The notes: generated by a model not told the origin, from the sequence alone. DNA of 64,000 nt from Pseudoneobacillus rhizosphaerae (GCF_917563885.1 NZ_CAKJTG010000020.1:1-64000); one strand, 5' to 3'. Shown: positions 43,234-52,117, counted from the first letter of the stretch. Translations and numbers: made by a program.

Positions 43234-43345
43234 GACTCATTAAATAATTACTAAATTATTGATTCGTTAAAGGATAGGTTACGGGAATTAAGTTTGTTAA
43301 AGCAGTTACAGTCATTCTGTTAAGTAAAAGCATTTTGTAACCCTC
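43195..43345 (-). promoter_or_regulatory. BmrB-like ribosome-mediated attenuator of bmrCD
   Basis: Four mutually exclusive elements are seen on the minus strand. (1) GGGTTAC at 43337-43343 overlaps the leader ribosome site. (2) CCCGTAACCT at 43276-43285 is codons 17-20 of the leader ORF. (3) AGGTTACG at 43217-43224 is the terminator 5' arm. (4) The terminator 3' arm is 43195-43210. Element 2 can pair with 1 (six to seven pairs) or 3 (eight pairs), and 3 with 4. A ribosome stalled early by an antibiotic would free 2 to pair with 3 and prevent termination. B. subtilis bmrB-bmrCD is known to use this kind of logic. Confidence 0.75.
43256..43333 (-). CDS. BmrB-like leader peptide
   Basis: 25 residues: MLLLNRMTVTALTNLIPVTY then PLTNQ. 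GGGAGGG stands seven bases ahead of the ATG. The ORF ends 24 bases before attenuator 1, and its codons 17-20 contain the antiterminator sequence. B. subtilis bmrB encodes a longer leader upstream of bmrCD. Here the peptide is shorter, and its identity as BmrB rests on position and RNA architecture. Confidence 0.72.
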   Translation of the reverse strand: MLLLNRMTVTALTNLIPVTYPLTNQ

Positions 43346-43426
43346 CCTTTTCCTTTTTTTTCTTCCTTTGTTAGATTATCACCAAACAAGTTTAGAAGTC
43401 AATTTCTTTTTTTTGAATGTTGTAAA

Positions 43427-43741
43427 TTATTCTACGACTACGGCTGTTCCATAAGCAATAATTTCAGAGGCATTTTGCATCACAGCGGCTGATTGTAGTT
43501 TCATTCCAATGATTGCATTTGCTCCTAAGCCTTTTGCTTCATCGACCATACGCCCAATGGCTTTTTGTCTAGCTTCATCCATCATTTCAGTATATTCCGT
43601 TATTTCTCCTCCAACAATCGTTCTTAACCCGGCTAAAATATCTTTACCGATGTGTTTAGATTGAATGGTATTGCCTTTTACAAATCCCTTTAATTCCTTT
43701 ATTTCTTTCCCTGGAACAAATTCAGTAGTTACGATAATCAT
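43427..43741 (-). CDS. YbjQ/UPF0145 family protein
   Basis: A 104-residue protein of the heavy-metal-binding-like UPF0145 family. VTTEFVPGKEIKELKGFVKGNTIQSKHI, GGEITEYTEMMDEARQKAIGRM and GANAIIGMKLQ are typical. The family forms pentamers in structural studies; function unknown. ATG 43741 follows GGGAGGATG. It overlaps the preceding small membrane-protein gene by 20 bases, so the two are an operon. Confidence 0.87.
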   Translation of the reverse strand: MIIVTTEFVPGKEIKELKGFVKGNTIQSKHIGKDILAGLRTIVGGEITEYTEMMDEARQKAIGRMVDEAKGLGANAIIGMKLQSAAVMQNASEIIAYGTAVVVE

Positions 43742-43925
43742 TTTCTTCATCCTCCCTTTTTTCTTTTCTTCTATCATTTATTAGTAAAATAAATAATGTC
43801 ACAAGGGCGATCGCATACAAAATAAAGACAACAATCGCTATTTTTATATTAATAAATAGTAGAACAATACCGAGAATTTGGCAGAATCCTGCAAACGGCA
43901 ATAAGAGTAGTTTTAGTCTTTTCAT
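43722..43925 (-). CDS. Small two-helix membrane protein
   Basis: 67 residues with hydrophobic segments at about 5-25 and 28-52 and a charged tail (NDRRKEKREDEEND). GGGTGTG lies upstream of ATG 43925; GTG 43931 is possible. It overlaps the start of the UPF0145 gene, suggesting a functional link. Family not recognised. Confidence 0.72.
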   Translation of the reverse strand: MKRLKLLLLPFAGFCQILGIVLLFINIKIAIVVFILYAIALVTLFILLINDRRKEKREDEENDYRNY

Positions 43926-43961
43926 ATTCACACCCGAATACTATGTATTTTGTCACCCTAT

Positions 43962-43996
43962 CAAAAAAAAAGAGTGACTCTGTCACCCTTTATTAT
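43962..43996 (-). terminator. Intrinsic terminator after the MFS gene
   Basis: GGGTGACAGAGTCACTC on the minus strand forms a stem with a three-base loop, followed by eight T. It coincides with the MFS stop region. Confidence 0.85.
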
Positions 43997-45276
43997 AATG
44001 CACTTTGCTTTAAAAGCGATACGGTTTTGGAATTTTTCTCAGATAATGAAATCTTTGGTAGTGTTAGGAGGTAATACACCCCAACAAGCATTAAACAGCC
44101 ACCAACCATCCAGTAGAGCATTTCAACAGTAAGAATTTTCGGGAAGGCGACAGCGATAACACCTAATGTAATGGATTGAGAAAACATCATTAACGGATTA
44201 ATCCAGCCTTGAACTCTTCCCATCATTTTCGGATCTACTATACTAGGCATCCATCCTCCTATCGCAATATTAACAAACGGAAGCCCAAGGGAAGCCATAA
44301 AAATCAAACTTAAAAAGAAATATATATTCTCTGCAAAAGAAGCAATCACAATAAATCCACCAGACACAAATAGACCGAAAATGATCATTTGGTAAAGCTT
44401 TACTTTCTGCGTAAAAATGGATGCAATAAAGCTTCCTAGCAGCACTCCCGTTCCAAAAATCACACCAACCCAAATGGACAGTTCCTCATAGGAATCTGGG
44501 GCAAGTTTATATTTTAAAATAAAGATAGGGATAACAGAGAATCCTCCATTAACAACACCAAACACTACGAAGCCAACTAAAAGGGTTCTTAATAGCTTAT
44601 TCGATAAAATATAGGAAATTCCAAGCTTAAAATCTTTAAACACGATAGAAAGGTTTAAATCTTTGAACGTGTGTTTTCCGTTCGGAAGTCGTACTTCTTC
44701 AGCTATCTTTATTGATTTTATAAAAAAGGCACTGATGATAAAGGTGCAAGCATCCACAACAATAGCACCATAAATCCCTACAGACCAATAGGCAAAAACC
44801 CCAAGCCCATTTCCAAAAAGCATAAACAAGCTCATTACTAACTGATTTAATCCTGCTGCGGTTGTATAATCCTCTTTCTTCAATATCCCTTGGACCATTG
44901 CACTTTCGGCAGGAAAGAAGAATTTTTGAATAGCACTTCTAGTGAATAAAATAAAGAAAATAAGTGGCATCCAGCCAATCGCAATTGCTCCAATTAAGGC
45001 GAGAGAAAAAATGGCGCTCATCCAATCACAATAGTAAGCAATTTTTTGACGATCCATTCTGTCTGCAAATACACCAACTAAGAAAAATACAGCTAAAGTG
45101 GGCACGGAGTACATTAACTCTGTAATTGTTGCATAAGCTGGCTGGTCGGAAAATCGATCAAGCAAGTAAAACATAAACGCTGTTAATCCAATCGTACTCC
45201 CCATTTGGGACGTAAACGTGGCAAAGAATAGGTTTCTAAACGTTCGATTCTGAAAAATCTCACGGAATTTTTTCAT
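43993..45276 (-). CDS. MFS transporter (MFS_3/enterobactin-exporter-like)
   Basis: A 427-residue protein with about twelve membrane helices. The motif A-like loop GVFADRMDRQKI (about 67-78) lies between TM2 and TM3. The C-terminal half has GGWMPSIVDPKMMGRVQGW, typical of the MFS_3 group of drug or siderophore exporters. Substrate unknown. It is a single-gene unit, divergent from the NERD gene, and next to bmrCD and so in a drug-efflux neighbourhood. Confidence 0.83.
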   Translation of the reverse strand: MKKFREIFQNRTFRNLFFATFTSQMGSTIGLTAFMFYLLDRFSDQPAYATITELMYSVPTLAVFFLVGVFADRMDRQKIAYYCDWMSAIFSLALIGAIAIGWMPLIFFILFTRSAIQKFFFPAESAMVQGILKKEDYTTAAGLNQLVMSLFMLFGNGLGVFAYWSVGIYGAIVVDACTFIISAFFIKSIKIAEEVRLPNGKHTFKDLNLSIVFKDFKLGISYILSNKLLRTLLVGFVVFGVVNGGFSVIPIFILKYKLAPDSYEELSIWVGVIFGTGVLLGSFIASIFTQKVKLYQMIIFGLFVSGGFIVIASFAENIYFFLSLIFMASLGLPFVNIAIGGWMPSIVDPKMMGRVQGWINPLMMFSQSITLGVIAVAFPKILTVEMLYWMVGGCLMLVGVYYLLTLPKISLSEKNSKTVSLLKQSAL

Positions 45277-45463
45277 TGGTTCGACCTCAATTCGCTATTT
45301 GATAGATTTATCTTACTAAATGGATAAGTAAGGTAATAGCGACTAGTGATGGTTTTTTAGTCGGTCTGGAGGCGGAGTTGTTTTGTGGTTTTTAGCTCTA
45401 ACTTGTCAGGCACAGAGACTTTACTTAAAATTGGATTGTGGATAATAAATTTGGAGGTGTTAT

Positions 45464-46384
45464 ATGGTTAACGTTTTAAAACATCGATTTGAATCAGAGG
45501 AATTAAAGCTTTTAAGGTCTTTGCATATTCGAATGAAATTACTAGATCAAGACTTTAAAAACTACATGAACTTAGAGAAAGGCTTCGAGGGTGAGCAAAA
45601 GTACGACAAATGGTTGGCTGAGAATCTTTCAGGCAATTTTCACGTTTTGAATGATTTATTACATGAATATAACAAAAATAAATTTCAAACCGATTCATTG
45701 ATTATATCTGAAGGGAAGTTTTTCAATATTAATGTAAAGAATTATGAAGGTGATTATTATGTGAATGGCGATTACTGGCACACTTTCTCGGGATTAGAAA
45801 TAAAGAACCCGTTACTTCAGCTGCAACGAAGCGAAACACTACTCCGACAATTACTTCATGACCTTGGGTATAACATTACAGTGGAATCTTATTGTATCTT
45901 CATCAATCCTAAATTCCACTTATATCAAGCCCCAATGAATCCCCAATTCATTTTTCCAACACAACTAGACCGGTTTATTCGAAAAATGAACAATCTATCA
46001 TCAAAACTAAATGAGCGTCATTCCATCATTGCTGAAAAATTAATATCACTCCATACTATTGAATCCCCTTATACAAGGGCACCAAGTTATAGTTATGAAA
46101 AACTTGAAAAAAGTTTCTATTGTGGAAGGTGCTATTCCTTGAATAATTATTATTTTAAAGAGAGGTCTGTAGTCTGTCATAAGTGTGGTTTCGTTGAAGG
46201 CTTGGAGTCTGCAGTCTTACGCTGCGTTGAGGAAATTTTATTACTTTTTCCGAATCAAAGAATCACGACAAAAGTGGTTCAGGAATGGTGTAAAATCGAT
46301 TCGGATAAAACCGTTCGGAGGATTTTGATTAAAAATTTTAATTATATCGGACATGGAAGATCTTCTTATTATGTTTTTCCTTAA
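45464..46384 (+). CDS. NERD nuclease-related protein with zinc ribbon and C-terminal winged-helix-like part
   Basis: 306 residues. The NERD domain (about 40-155) shows FEGEQKYDKWL, HVLNDLL, the acidic FQTDSLIIS and FFNINVKNYEG, matching the restriction-like D...x-K core. A zinc ribbon follows with CGRC (about 219-222) and CHKC (about 238-241). The final 50 residues (NQRITTKVVQEWCKIDSDKTVRRIL) look like a winged helix. NERD proteins are predicted nucleases; their roles are mostly unknown. GGAGGTG lies before the ATG. Followed by the tandem hairpin array. Confidence 0.83.
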   Translation: MVNVLKHRFESEELKLLRSLHIRMKLLDQDFKNYMNLEKGFEGEQKYDKWLAENLSGNFHVLNDLLHEYNKNKFQTDSLIISEGKFFNINVKNYEGDYYVNGDYWHTFSGLEIKNPLLQLQRSETLLRQLLHDLGYNITVESYCIFINPKFHLYQAPMNPQFIFPTQLDRFIRKMNNLSSKLNERHSIIAEKLISLHTIESPYTRAPSYSYEKLEKSFYCGRCYSLNNYYFKERSVVCHKCGFVEGLESAVLRCVEEILLLFPNQRITTKVVQEWCKIDSDKTVRRILIKNFNYIGHGRSSYYVFP

Positions 46385-46453
46385 GTGATTAATTACTACG
46401 CTTATTTTTATCGATAGTAGTCGATTTTGCTTTTTGTGGTTGACTATAAGGGG

Positions 46454-46921
46454 CTAATAGTTACCGTTTTTCATCCTTGATGTGGTTTGCGGTCACTATT
46501 AACCTCTAATAGTTACCGTTTTTGCTCCTTGATGTGGATTGCGGTCACTATTAGCCTCTAATAGTTACCGTTTTTCATCCTTGATGTGGTTTGCGGTCAC
46601 TATTAACCTCTAATAGTTACCGTTTTTGCTCCTTGGGGTGCTTTGCGGTCACTATTAGCCTCTAATAGTTACCGTTTTTCATCCTTGATGTGGATTGCGG
46701 TCACTATTAGCCTCTAATAGTTACCGTTTTTCATCCTTGATGTGGTTTGCGGTCACTATTAACCTCTAATAGTTACCGTTTTTCATCTTTGATGCGGTTG
46801 GAGGTAACTATTAGCCTCTAATAGTTACCTTTTTTTATCCTTGATGTGCTTTGCGGTAACTATTAACCTCTAATAGTTACCGTTTTTCATCTTTGATGCG
46901 GTTGGAGGTAACTATTAGTCC
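46454..46921 (+). repeat. Nine-copy exact 52-bp tandem repeat forming terminator-like hairpins
   Basis: CTAATAGTTACC recurs at 46454, 46506, 46558, 46610, 46662, 46714, 46766, 46818 and 46870, always 52 bases apart. At each junction the end of one unit (CGGTCACTATTA) pairs with the start of the next (TAATAGTTACCG) over a five-base loop and is followed by five to seven T on the plus strand. Where the left arm changes to AGGTAAC near 46802, the right arm changes to GTTACCT, preserving pairing. It lies between the convergent NERD and PBP genes. Confidence 0.95.
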
Positions 46922-46935
46922 TACTTTCACACCCG

Positions 46936-48984
46936 CTAGTCATCATTTTTACCTTTCCCACGATTCCTGGCTTTTTCCAACCACTTATCCCTCTCTATCT
47001 CTATCTTCTCACGCCATTTTTCAGCATCCTTCTTGACGGCTTCCTCCAAATCAATCCAACTTTTCCATTTATCTCTTTCCTCTTCCGTTTCAATGATCTC
47101 AGCAAGAGGAGTGAGCTGAAAGCTTTGAGCTTCTTCATTTTCAAGGGCTTTGGTCATTACTTTTTGAAAAATTAATGCCGCTCCTTCACTAGACGTTGTT
47201 GTTAAATAATGCTTGCTATCGGTCTTGTCGTATCCAATCCAAATAGCTCCCACTAGCTCTGGCGTGTATCCGACAAACCATTGGTCTTTAACACCGTTTA
47301 TTCCTTCTATAGGAACTTGTGTTGAACCTGTTTTTCCTGCAACTTCCCTTCCGGGGATCTTCGCAGCACGACCAGTACCATTCTCAACTACATCTAGCAG
47401 TAAAGTGGTTATTTTATCTGCTACATCCTTTTCAGTAACCTTAACTTCAGAACCTTTCCATTCGGCAACAACTGATTCGTTGGGACTAACAATTTTTACA
47501 ATCGAATGTCCCTCGATTCGTTCTCCCCCATTTGGAAAGACGGAATAAGCTTCTGCCATTATTAAAGGGGACACACCTTTATCCATACCACCTAAGGCTA
47601 CGCCTAAATGACGATCCTTTTTTTCTAATGGAATGCCAAACTTATCTAAAGTCTCTAAGCCCTTGTGTAAGCCTATTTCATTTAGTAACCAAACAGCGGG
47701 GACGTTTACTGATTCCCTGACAGCCGTATACATAGGGAGAGATCCGCGATACTGATCGTTATAGTTTTTCGGTTCATAACGGTCAAACACCATCTCCTCA
47801 TCTTTTAATTCATCGGTTATTTTCCATCCATTTTCAAGAGCAGGTGTATAGACTGCAAGTGGCTTCAATGTTGAACCAGGCTGTGCGATTAATTGCGTTG
47901 CCCGGTTAAATCCACGAAAAACATGTTCTCCTCTACCACCAATTAATGCCTGAATTCCTCCGGTTTTGGGATTTAGTAAAATTGCTCCACTTTGAACGAT
48001 TTGATTACCTGTTCCATTTGGAAATAAACTTTCATCTTTATATACTAATTCCATTGCCTCTTGTTTAATTGGGTCTAATTCTGTATAGATTTTATAGCCA
48101 CCTGTTAATAATTCATCTTGAGTAAGTCCATATTTTATTATCGCTTCTTCCAAGACATGGTCCACATAATAGGGGAATTTTCCACGAAGGGAATCTCCCC
48201 CTTTTTCGTTTAGCACCACTTTTGCATTTTTTGCTACTAGAAGCTGTTCTTCTGATAAATAATTATGTTCTCTCATTCTATCGAGGACAACATCCCTACG
48301 CGCGGTTGCTTTTTCTAAATGATGATATGGGCTAAGAGCTGATGGTGCCTTAATTAATCCGGCTAAAAGTGCTGATTCGTCAATCGTTAAGTCCTCAACT
48401 TCTTTCCCAAAATAATGAAGGGCAGCTCTCTTTATTCCCCATTCCCCATCACCAAAATAAATCGTATTTAAGTATATCTCTAAAATTTCTTCTTTGGTAA
48501 ATTCCTTTTCTATTTCTCGTGCTAAAAAAACTTCATCCATCTTTCGCTTATAAGATTTTTCAGAGGAAAGAAAAACGTTTTTGGTAAGCTGTTGTGTAAT
48601 CGTACTTCCACCTTCGACGATTCCACCCGCTTTTGTATTCCGAACAAATGCGCGAACAATCCCAATAAAATCAACACCGTTATGTTTGAAAAACCGGTGA
48701 TCCTCAATCGCAACGACGGCATTAATCATATGTTGAGGAATTTGTTCATACGTTACACTTTCCGTTTTATTGGCAGAAATTTTACTTGCCACATTTCCAT
48801 CCTTGTCATAAATAACGGTTACTTGTGAGAAGCCTTTCTCAAGAGCACTAACCTCAACACCATTTGCAAGGTAATAAAATATACAAATACTTCCGAGAAC
48901 GATAGTCGATATGCTGAGTATAAATACTTGGTTTAAATGCAGTTGTTTCCATTTTTTTTTAAATAGATCCAATTTGATAATCAT
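46936..48984 (-). CDS. Class A penicillin-binding protein (PbpG/PbpF type)
   Basis: A 682-residue bifunctional peptidoglycan synthase with a single N-terminal membrane anchor (about 18-40). The GT51 glycosyltransferase motifs are EDHRFFKHNGVD (about 91-102), GGSTITQQLTKN and EILEIYLNTIYFGDG. The transpeptidase has the active-site SxxK in PGSTLKPL (about 373-380), an SxN-equivalent segment near ESVNVP and KTG in AGKTGSTQVP. The C-terminus is charged. Size and sequence fit sporulation-associated PbpG/PbpF. AGGGGGATTT precedes ATG 48984. Confidence 0.9.
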   Translation of the reverse strand: MIIKLDLFKKKWKQLHLNQVFILSISTIVLGSICIFYYLANGVEVSALEKGFSQVTVIYDKDGNVASKISANKTESVTYEQIPQHMINAVVAIEDHRFFKHNGVDFIGIVRAFVRNTKAGGIVEGGSTITQQLTKNVFLSSEKSYKRKMDEVFLAREIEKEFTKEEILEIYLNTIYFGDGEWGIKRAALHYFGKEVEDLTIDESALLAGLIKAPSALSPYHHLEKATARRDVVLDRMREHNYLSEEQLLVAKNAKVVLNEKGGDSLRGKFPYYVDHVLEEAIIKYGLTQDELLTGGYKIYTELDPIKQEAMELVYKDESLFPNGTGNQIVQSGAILLNPKTGGIQALIGGRGEHVFRGFNRATQLIAQPGSTLKPLAVYTPALENGWKITDELKDEEMVFDRYEPKNYNDQYRGSLPMYTAVRESVNVPAVWLLNEIGLHKGLETLDKFGIPLEKKDRHLGVALGGMDKGVSPLIMAEAYSVFPNGGERIEGHSIVKIVSPNESVVAEWKGSEVKVTEKDVADKITTLLLDVVENGTGRAAKIPGREVAGKTGSTQVPIEGINGVKDQWFVGYTPELVGAIWIGYDKTDSKHYLTTTSSEGAALIFQKVMTKALENEEAQSFQLTPLAEIIETEEERDKWKSWIDLEEAVKKDAEKWREKIEIERDKWLEKARNRGKGKNDD

Positions 48985-49116
48985 AAATCCCCCTAAAACA
49001 AATTACTCCACGAAGTTCTTTTTCCCAGAATAATATGTTTTTACACCATATTTAGGAAATATTGTATAATATAAAAAATTCGAATGATTTTTCTAATTTT
49101 AGGGGGATAATTTTTC

Positions 49117-49155
49117 AAAAAAAAAATACCAGAATTCCTTCTGGTACCTTTACAC
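49117..49155 (-). terminator. Intrinsic terminator after the XRE gene
   Basis: GGTACCAGAA pairs with TTCTGGTA(TT), followed by eight T on the minus strand. Next to the stop at 49155. Confidence 0.9.
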
Positions 49156-49613
49156 TAAACCTTATTTCGACCTATTTCTTGGAAGCGTAAAACAGCGGCT
49201 TCCTCATCAAAACTACTAAAGATCCGATAGGCTTCCTTATCAATAATTCGGAAATGCAGGCTAATGATATTTTGCTGAAGAATATAACCGTCTTTCCGGT
49301 TGAGTTCTTTCCACCATACCTTACCACCTAGAGTTCTTTCTTTTCGAAATTCAATAGCTTCTTTTGCCACTGTCTCTAATACTTCTAAAGGTTCATTTCC
49401 AAATAGATGACGGACCGTTTCTGATTCACGAAATAAGGCACAGACGGTTACCACCGTGGACCATCCCGCTTTTACTCTGCCCTTTTCGATTTGGACTAAT
49501 GTTTTTTTGGATAGTCCAATAATTTCAGCCATTTTATCCTGGGTGTATTCTGATTCTTGCCGAATTAATCTAATCTTATCTGAAACAATGTCAATGATTT
49601 CATCCTTAGTCAA
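49155..49613 (-). CDS. XRE-family helix-turn-helix regulator
   Basis: A 152-residue protein. The N-terminal HTH (about 13-60) is IRLIRQESEYTQDKMAEIIGLSKKTLVQIEKGR, whose recognition helix contains SKKTLVQIEKG. The C-terminal 85 residues are unassigned (KVWWKELNRKDGYILQQNIISLHFRIID). The start is TTG at 49613 with AAGGGGATT upstream. Its target is unknown; autoregulation or control of nearby genes is possible. Short intergenic region to feoB-associated genes. Confidence 0.8.
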   Translation of the reverse strand: MTKDEIIDIVSDKIRLIRQESEYTQDKMAEIIGLSKKTLVQIEKGRVKAGWSTVVTVCALFRESETVRHLFGNEPLEVLETVAKEAIEFRKERTLGGKVWWKELNRKDGYILQQNIISLHFRIIDKEAYRIFSSFDEEAAVLRFQEIGRNKV

Positions 49614-49678
49614 AAATTTTCAATCCCCTTACCTTTTTAGGGTAACTTTACACCATTTAAAAATAATTTAATAGTTTT

Positions 49679-49834
49679 TCATGATAAATAATCTTCTTTT
49701 CCACATGAACTTTGACAAGAGGATTTTATGTCGCAGCCCGCGCATTTTCCTTCTTTTGCTTTTCTTAAAAATCGTACAAGAGCAAAGCCTGCATAACCAA
49801 AAATGATGCCACCGATTAAAATACTTGCTAGCAT
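49679..49834 (-). CDS. FeoB-associated Cys-rich membrane protein
   Basis: 51 residues: an N-terminal membrane helix (LASILIGGIIFGYAGFALV) then a basic linker and the cysteine cluster CAGCDIKSSCQSSCGK (about 31-46). This is the typical layout of the FeoB-associated Cys-rich small protein of Firmicutes. It directly follows feoB (23 bases) and has AGGGGTGA before its ATG. Likely participates in ferrous iron transport, perhaps via its thiols, in the role that FeoC plays elsewhere. Confidence 0.85.
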   Translation of the reverse strand: MLASILIGGIIFGYAGFALVRFLRKAKEGKCAGCDIKSSCQSSCGKEDYLS

Positions 49835-49856
49835 GAGATTCACCCCTAAAAGTGGA

Positions 49857-51863
49857 TTATGTGAAGCCTAGTAGTTTTCCGCCATGGTAGATGATTAATG
49901 AAATGACATAGGCAATGATAAGAGCATAAAAGCAAGAAAATATCGTCCATTTCTTTGAACCCGTCTCTTTATAAATCGTTGCCACTGTTGCTAAACAAGG
50001 AATATACAACAATATAAATGCCATAAAACTATACGCTGATAAAGGTGTAAAGGTAGATGCCAATAACCCTTGGAGAGAAGCTTCATCTGGAACAAAATAA
50101 ATGATATTCATTGTAGAAATGATGGCTTCCTTCGCTAGGAATCCTGTAAGTAAAGCCGATCCTGCTTGCCACGAGCCAAAGCCAATTGGCTGTAATAGTG
50201 GAGCAATTACTCCTCCAATAGCAGCTAAATAGCTATCATCCATATTTACATTTAGTCCATTTGGGCCAGCATATGATAGTAGCCAAATAAAGACCGATCC
50301 GGCAAAGATAAATGTACCTGCCTTTTTCACAAAGTTTTTTCCTTTATCCCAAGTACTTCGCCATAAAGCTTTCCCTTGAGGTAAGCGATACGGTGGTAAT
50401 TCGATAACAAATAAAGATGTTTCACCACTTAATAATGTTTTTGAAAATATTTTTGCCAAGAGAAGGGAAACTAAAATGCCCAATATATATAGTGATAAAA
50501 CAATTAACGCCTCTTGTTTTACAAAAAAGGAACCGACGAATAAAGCGTAAACAGGTAATCTCGCAGAACAAGACATTAAAGGAGTTAGTAAAATGGTTAA
50601 CAAACGTTCTTTAGGTGTTTCTATTGTTCTCGCTGCCATTATTCCTGGTACGTTACATCCGAATCCAATCATCATGGGGATAAATGCTTTCCCATTTAAA
50701 CCAACATGCTCCATAATTCGATCCATTACAAGTGCTACCCTTGCCATATAACCTGAGTCTTCTAATAATGAAATAAAGAAAAATAAAATAAATATTTGTG
50801 GTACAAATACAATGACCCCACCGACACCTGCAATGATTCCATCCACTACTAAGGAATACAAAAAGTCTGTCGCCCCAACCAACGTTAGGAGATTAATAGT
50901 CCATTCTGTAATAGGACCTGAAATCAAGGAGTCTAGTGCATCAGATAAAGGAAAGCCAAGCCAATTGAAGGTTAGCATAAACATTAAGTACATCATCAAT
51001 AAAAATATTGGCATCCCTAAAAATTTATTAGTTACAATTTTATCTACCTTTTCGGTAAATGGGGTCTTTTCTTTTTCTGAATAAGTAACAGCATCATTAA
51101 GAATGGACTGGATAACTGCTTTTCTTTTTAGATAAATAAATTGCTCTAGTGTCATAATACCTTCGCTTGAGATGATTTGCTGGCTCACGCCATTCACAAA
51201 ATTTGATAATACTTCTGGCTTTACCCATTGATGTAAATATTCCCTCACATATGGATTACCTTCTAATAATTGAAGCGTAAGCCATCTTATAGAAGGTGTC
51301 TGCTTCCCATTGAGCATTTCTTCGAGCTCGATGATTGCGTCTTCGATTACCTTTCCATAATTGATTAGTAGCTTCTGTGTGTTGCATTGCTTTACAGTGG
51401 TAATGCTTTCAGCCAAGGCATCGCAGCCTTTACCACTTCGGGCAATGACCGGATTCACTTGTACGCCTAACCGATGAGATAAAAGGTTCGTATCAATGTG
51501 TATTCCTCTATTTTTGGCGACATCAATCATATTTAAGCCGATGGTTAATGGTTTCTCATATTCTAGTAGTTGAATGGTTAAATGGAGGTTTCGTTCTAGC
51601 TGAGAGGCATCTAATATATTTAATAGCTGATCCAATTGTTCCTTAAGAAAATAATTAGTGACAACCCCTTCATCCTTTGAAAGGGGGTTAAGGGTATAAA
51701 TTCCTGGTAAATCGATTAATGTTGCTCGCTTGTTTTTAAACAAGCCAACTTTTTTCTCGACTGTTACTCCGCTCCAATTTCCCACATATTCGTAAGATCC
51801 TGTTAGATGATTAAAAAGTGAGGTTTTACCTGTATTCGGATTTCCGAGAAGGGCGATTTCCAT
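49857..51863 (-). CDS. feoB: Ferrous iron transporter FeoB
   Basis: 668 residues. The N-terminal G domain has G1 GNPNTGKTS (7-15), G2 with Thr34 in SGVTVEKK, G3 DLPG (51-54) and G4 NMID (about 120-123). A helical domain follows, then a membrane part of eight or more helices with the Gate motif GFGCNVPGIMAARTIE. It imports Fe2+ across the cytoplasmic membrane. Overlaps feoA by one base (TAATG) and is controlled with it by the Fur boxes upstream. Confidence 0.95.
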   Translation of the reverse strand: MEIALLGNPNTGKTSLFNHLTGSYEYVGNWSGVTVEKKVGLFKNKRATLIDLPGIYTLNPLSKDEGVVTNYFLKEQLDQLLNILDASQLERNLHLTIQLLEYEKPLTIGLNMIDVAKNRGIHIDTNLLSHRLGVQVNPVIARSGKGCDALAESITTVKQCNTQKLLINYGKVIEDAIIELEEMLNGKQTPSIRWLTLQLLEGNPYVREYLHQWVKPEVLSNFVNGVSQQIISSEGIMTLEQFIYLKRKAVIQSILNDAVTYSEKEKTPFTEKVDKIVTNKFLGMPIFLLMMYLMFMLTFNWLGFPLSDALDSLISGPITEWTINLLTLVGATDFLYSLVVDGIIAGVGGVIVFVPQIFILFFFISLLEDSGYMARVALVMDRIMEHVGLNGKAFIPMMIGFGCNVPGIMAARTIETPKERLLTILLTPLMSCSARLPVYALFVGSFFVKQEALIVLSLYILGILVSLLLAKIFSKTLLSGETSLFVIELPPYRLPQGKALWRSTWDKGKNFVKKAGTFIFAGSVFIWLLSYAGPNGLNVNMDDSYLAAIGGVIAPLLQPIGFGSWQAGSALLTGFLAKEAIISTMNIIYFVPDEASLQGLLASTFTPLSAYSFMAFILLYIPCLATVATIYKETGSKKWTIFSCFYALIIAYVISLIIYHGGKLLGFT

Positions 51864-52087
51864 TATAATCTCTCCACTTCAATTTGAATGGCTTCTTTAC
51901 GTCGAATTCCGACACACTGACCACAGTACTCTAACATATAAGGTCCACCAAATGGCATAATACATTTAATACAAACCTCTGAGCCTTCTGTAATTCCTAA
52001 ATCGAGTAGGCGACGTCTAACAAGAGCATCTGCTTTAGAAATATTGGAGATTATCCCTTTTTCACCTGTTTTTAACTGAGCTAACAT
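51863..52087 (-). CDS. feoA: FeoA, ferrous iron transport accessory protein
   Basis: A 74-residue SH3-like cytosolic protein: MLAQLKTGEKGIISNI, RRRLLDLGITEGSEV and the CGQCVGIRRKEA end are family features. It is thought to interact with FeoB and affect transport. ATG 52087 follows AAGGTGATTG; the frame to 52177 would run through the Fur boxes. First gene of feoA-feoB-Cys protein. Confidence 0.92.
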   Translation of the reverse strand: MLAQLKTGEKGIISNISKADALVRRRLLDLGITEGSEVCIKCIMPFGGPYMLEYCGQCVGIRRKEAIQIEVERL

Positions 52088-52117
52088 ATCAATCACCTTG
52101 TTCCTGATTTTAATAAA

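Noticed and set aside
46454-46921. Possible CRISPR array because of regular spacing
   Set aside because: The whole 52-bp period is repeated including the would-be spacers, which differ by only a few bases. No cas genes are nearby. It is a tandem repeat.
47213-47548. 111-residue plus-strand frame opposite the PBP gene
   Set aside because: It is antisense to the conserved transpeptidase domain with no ribosome site.
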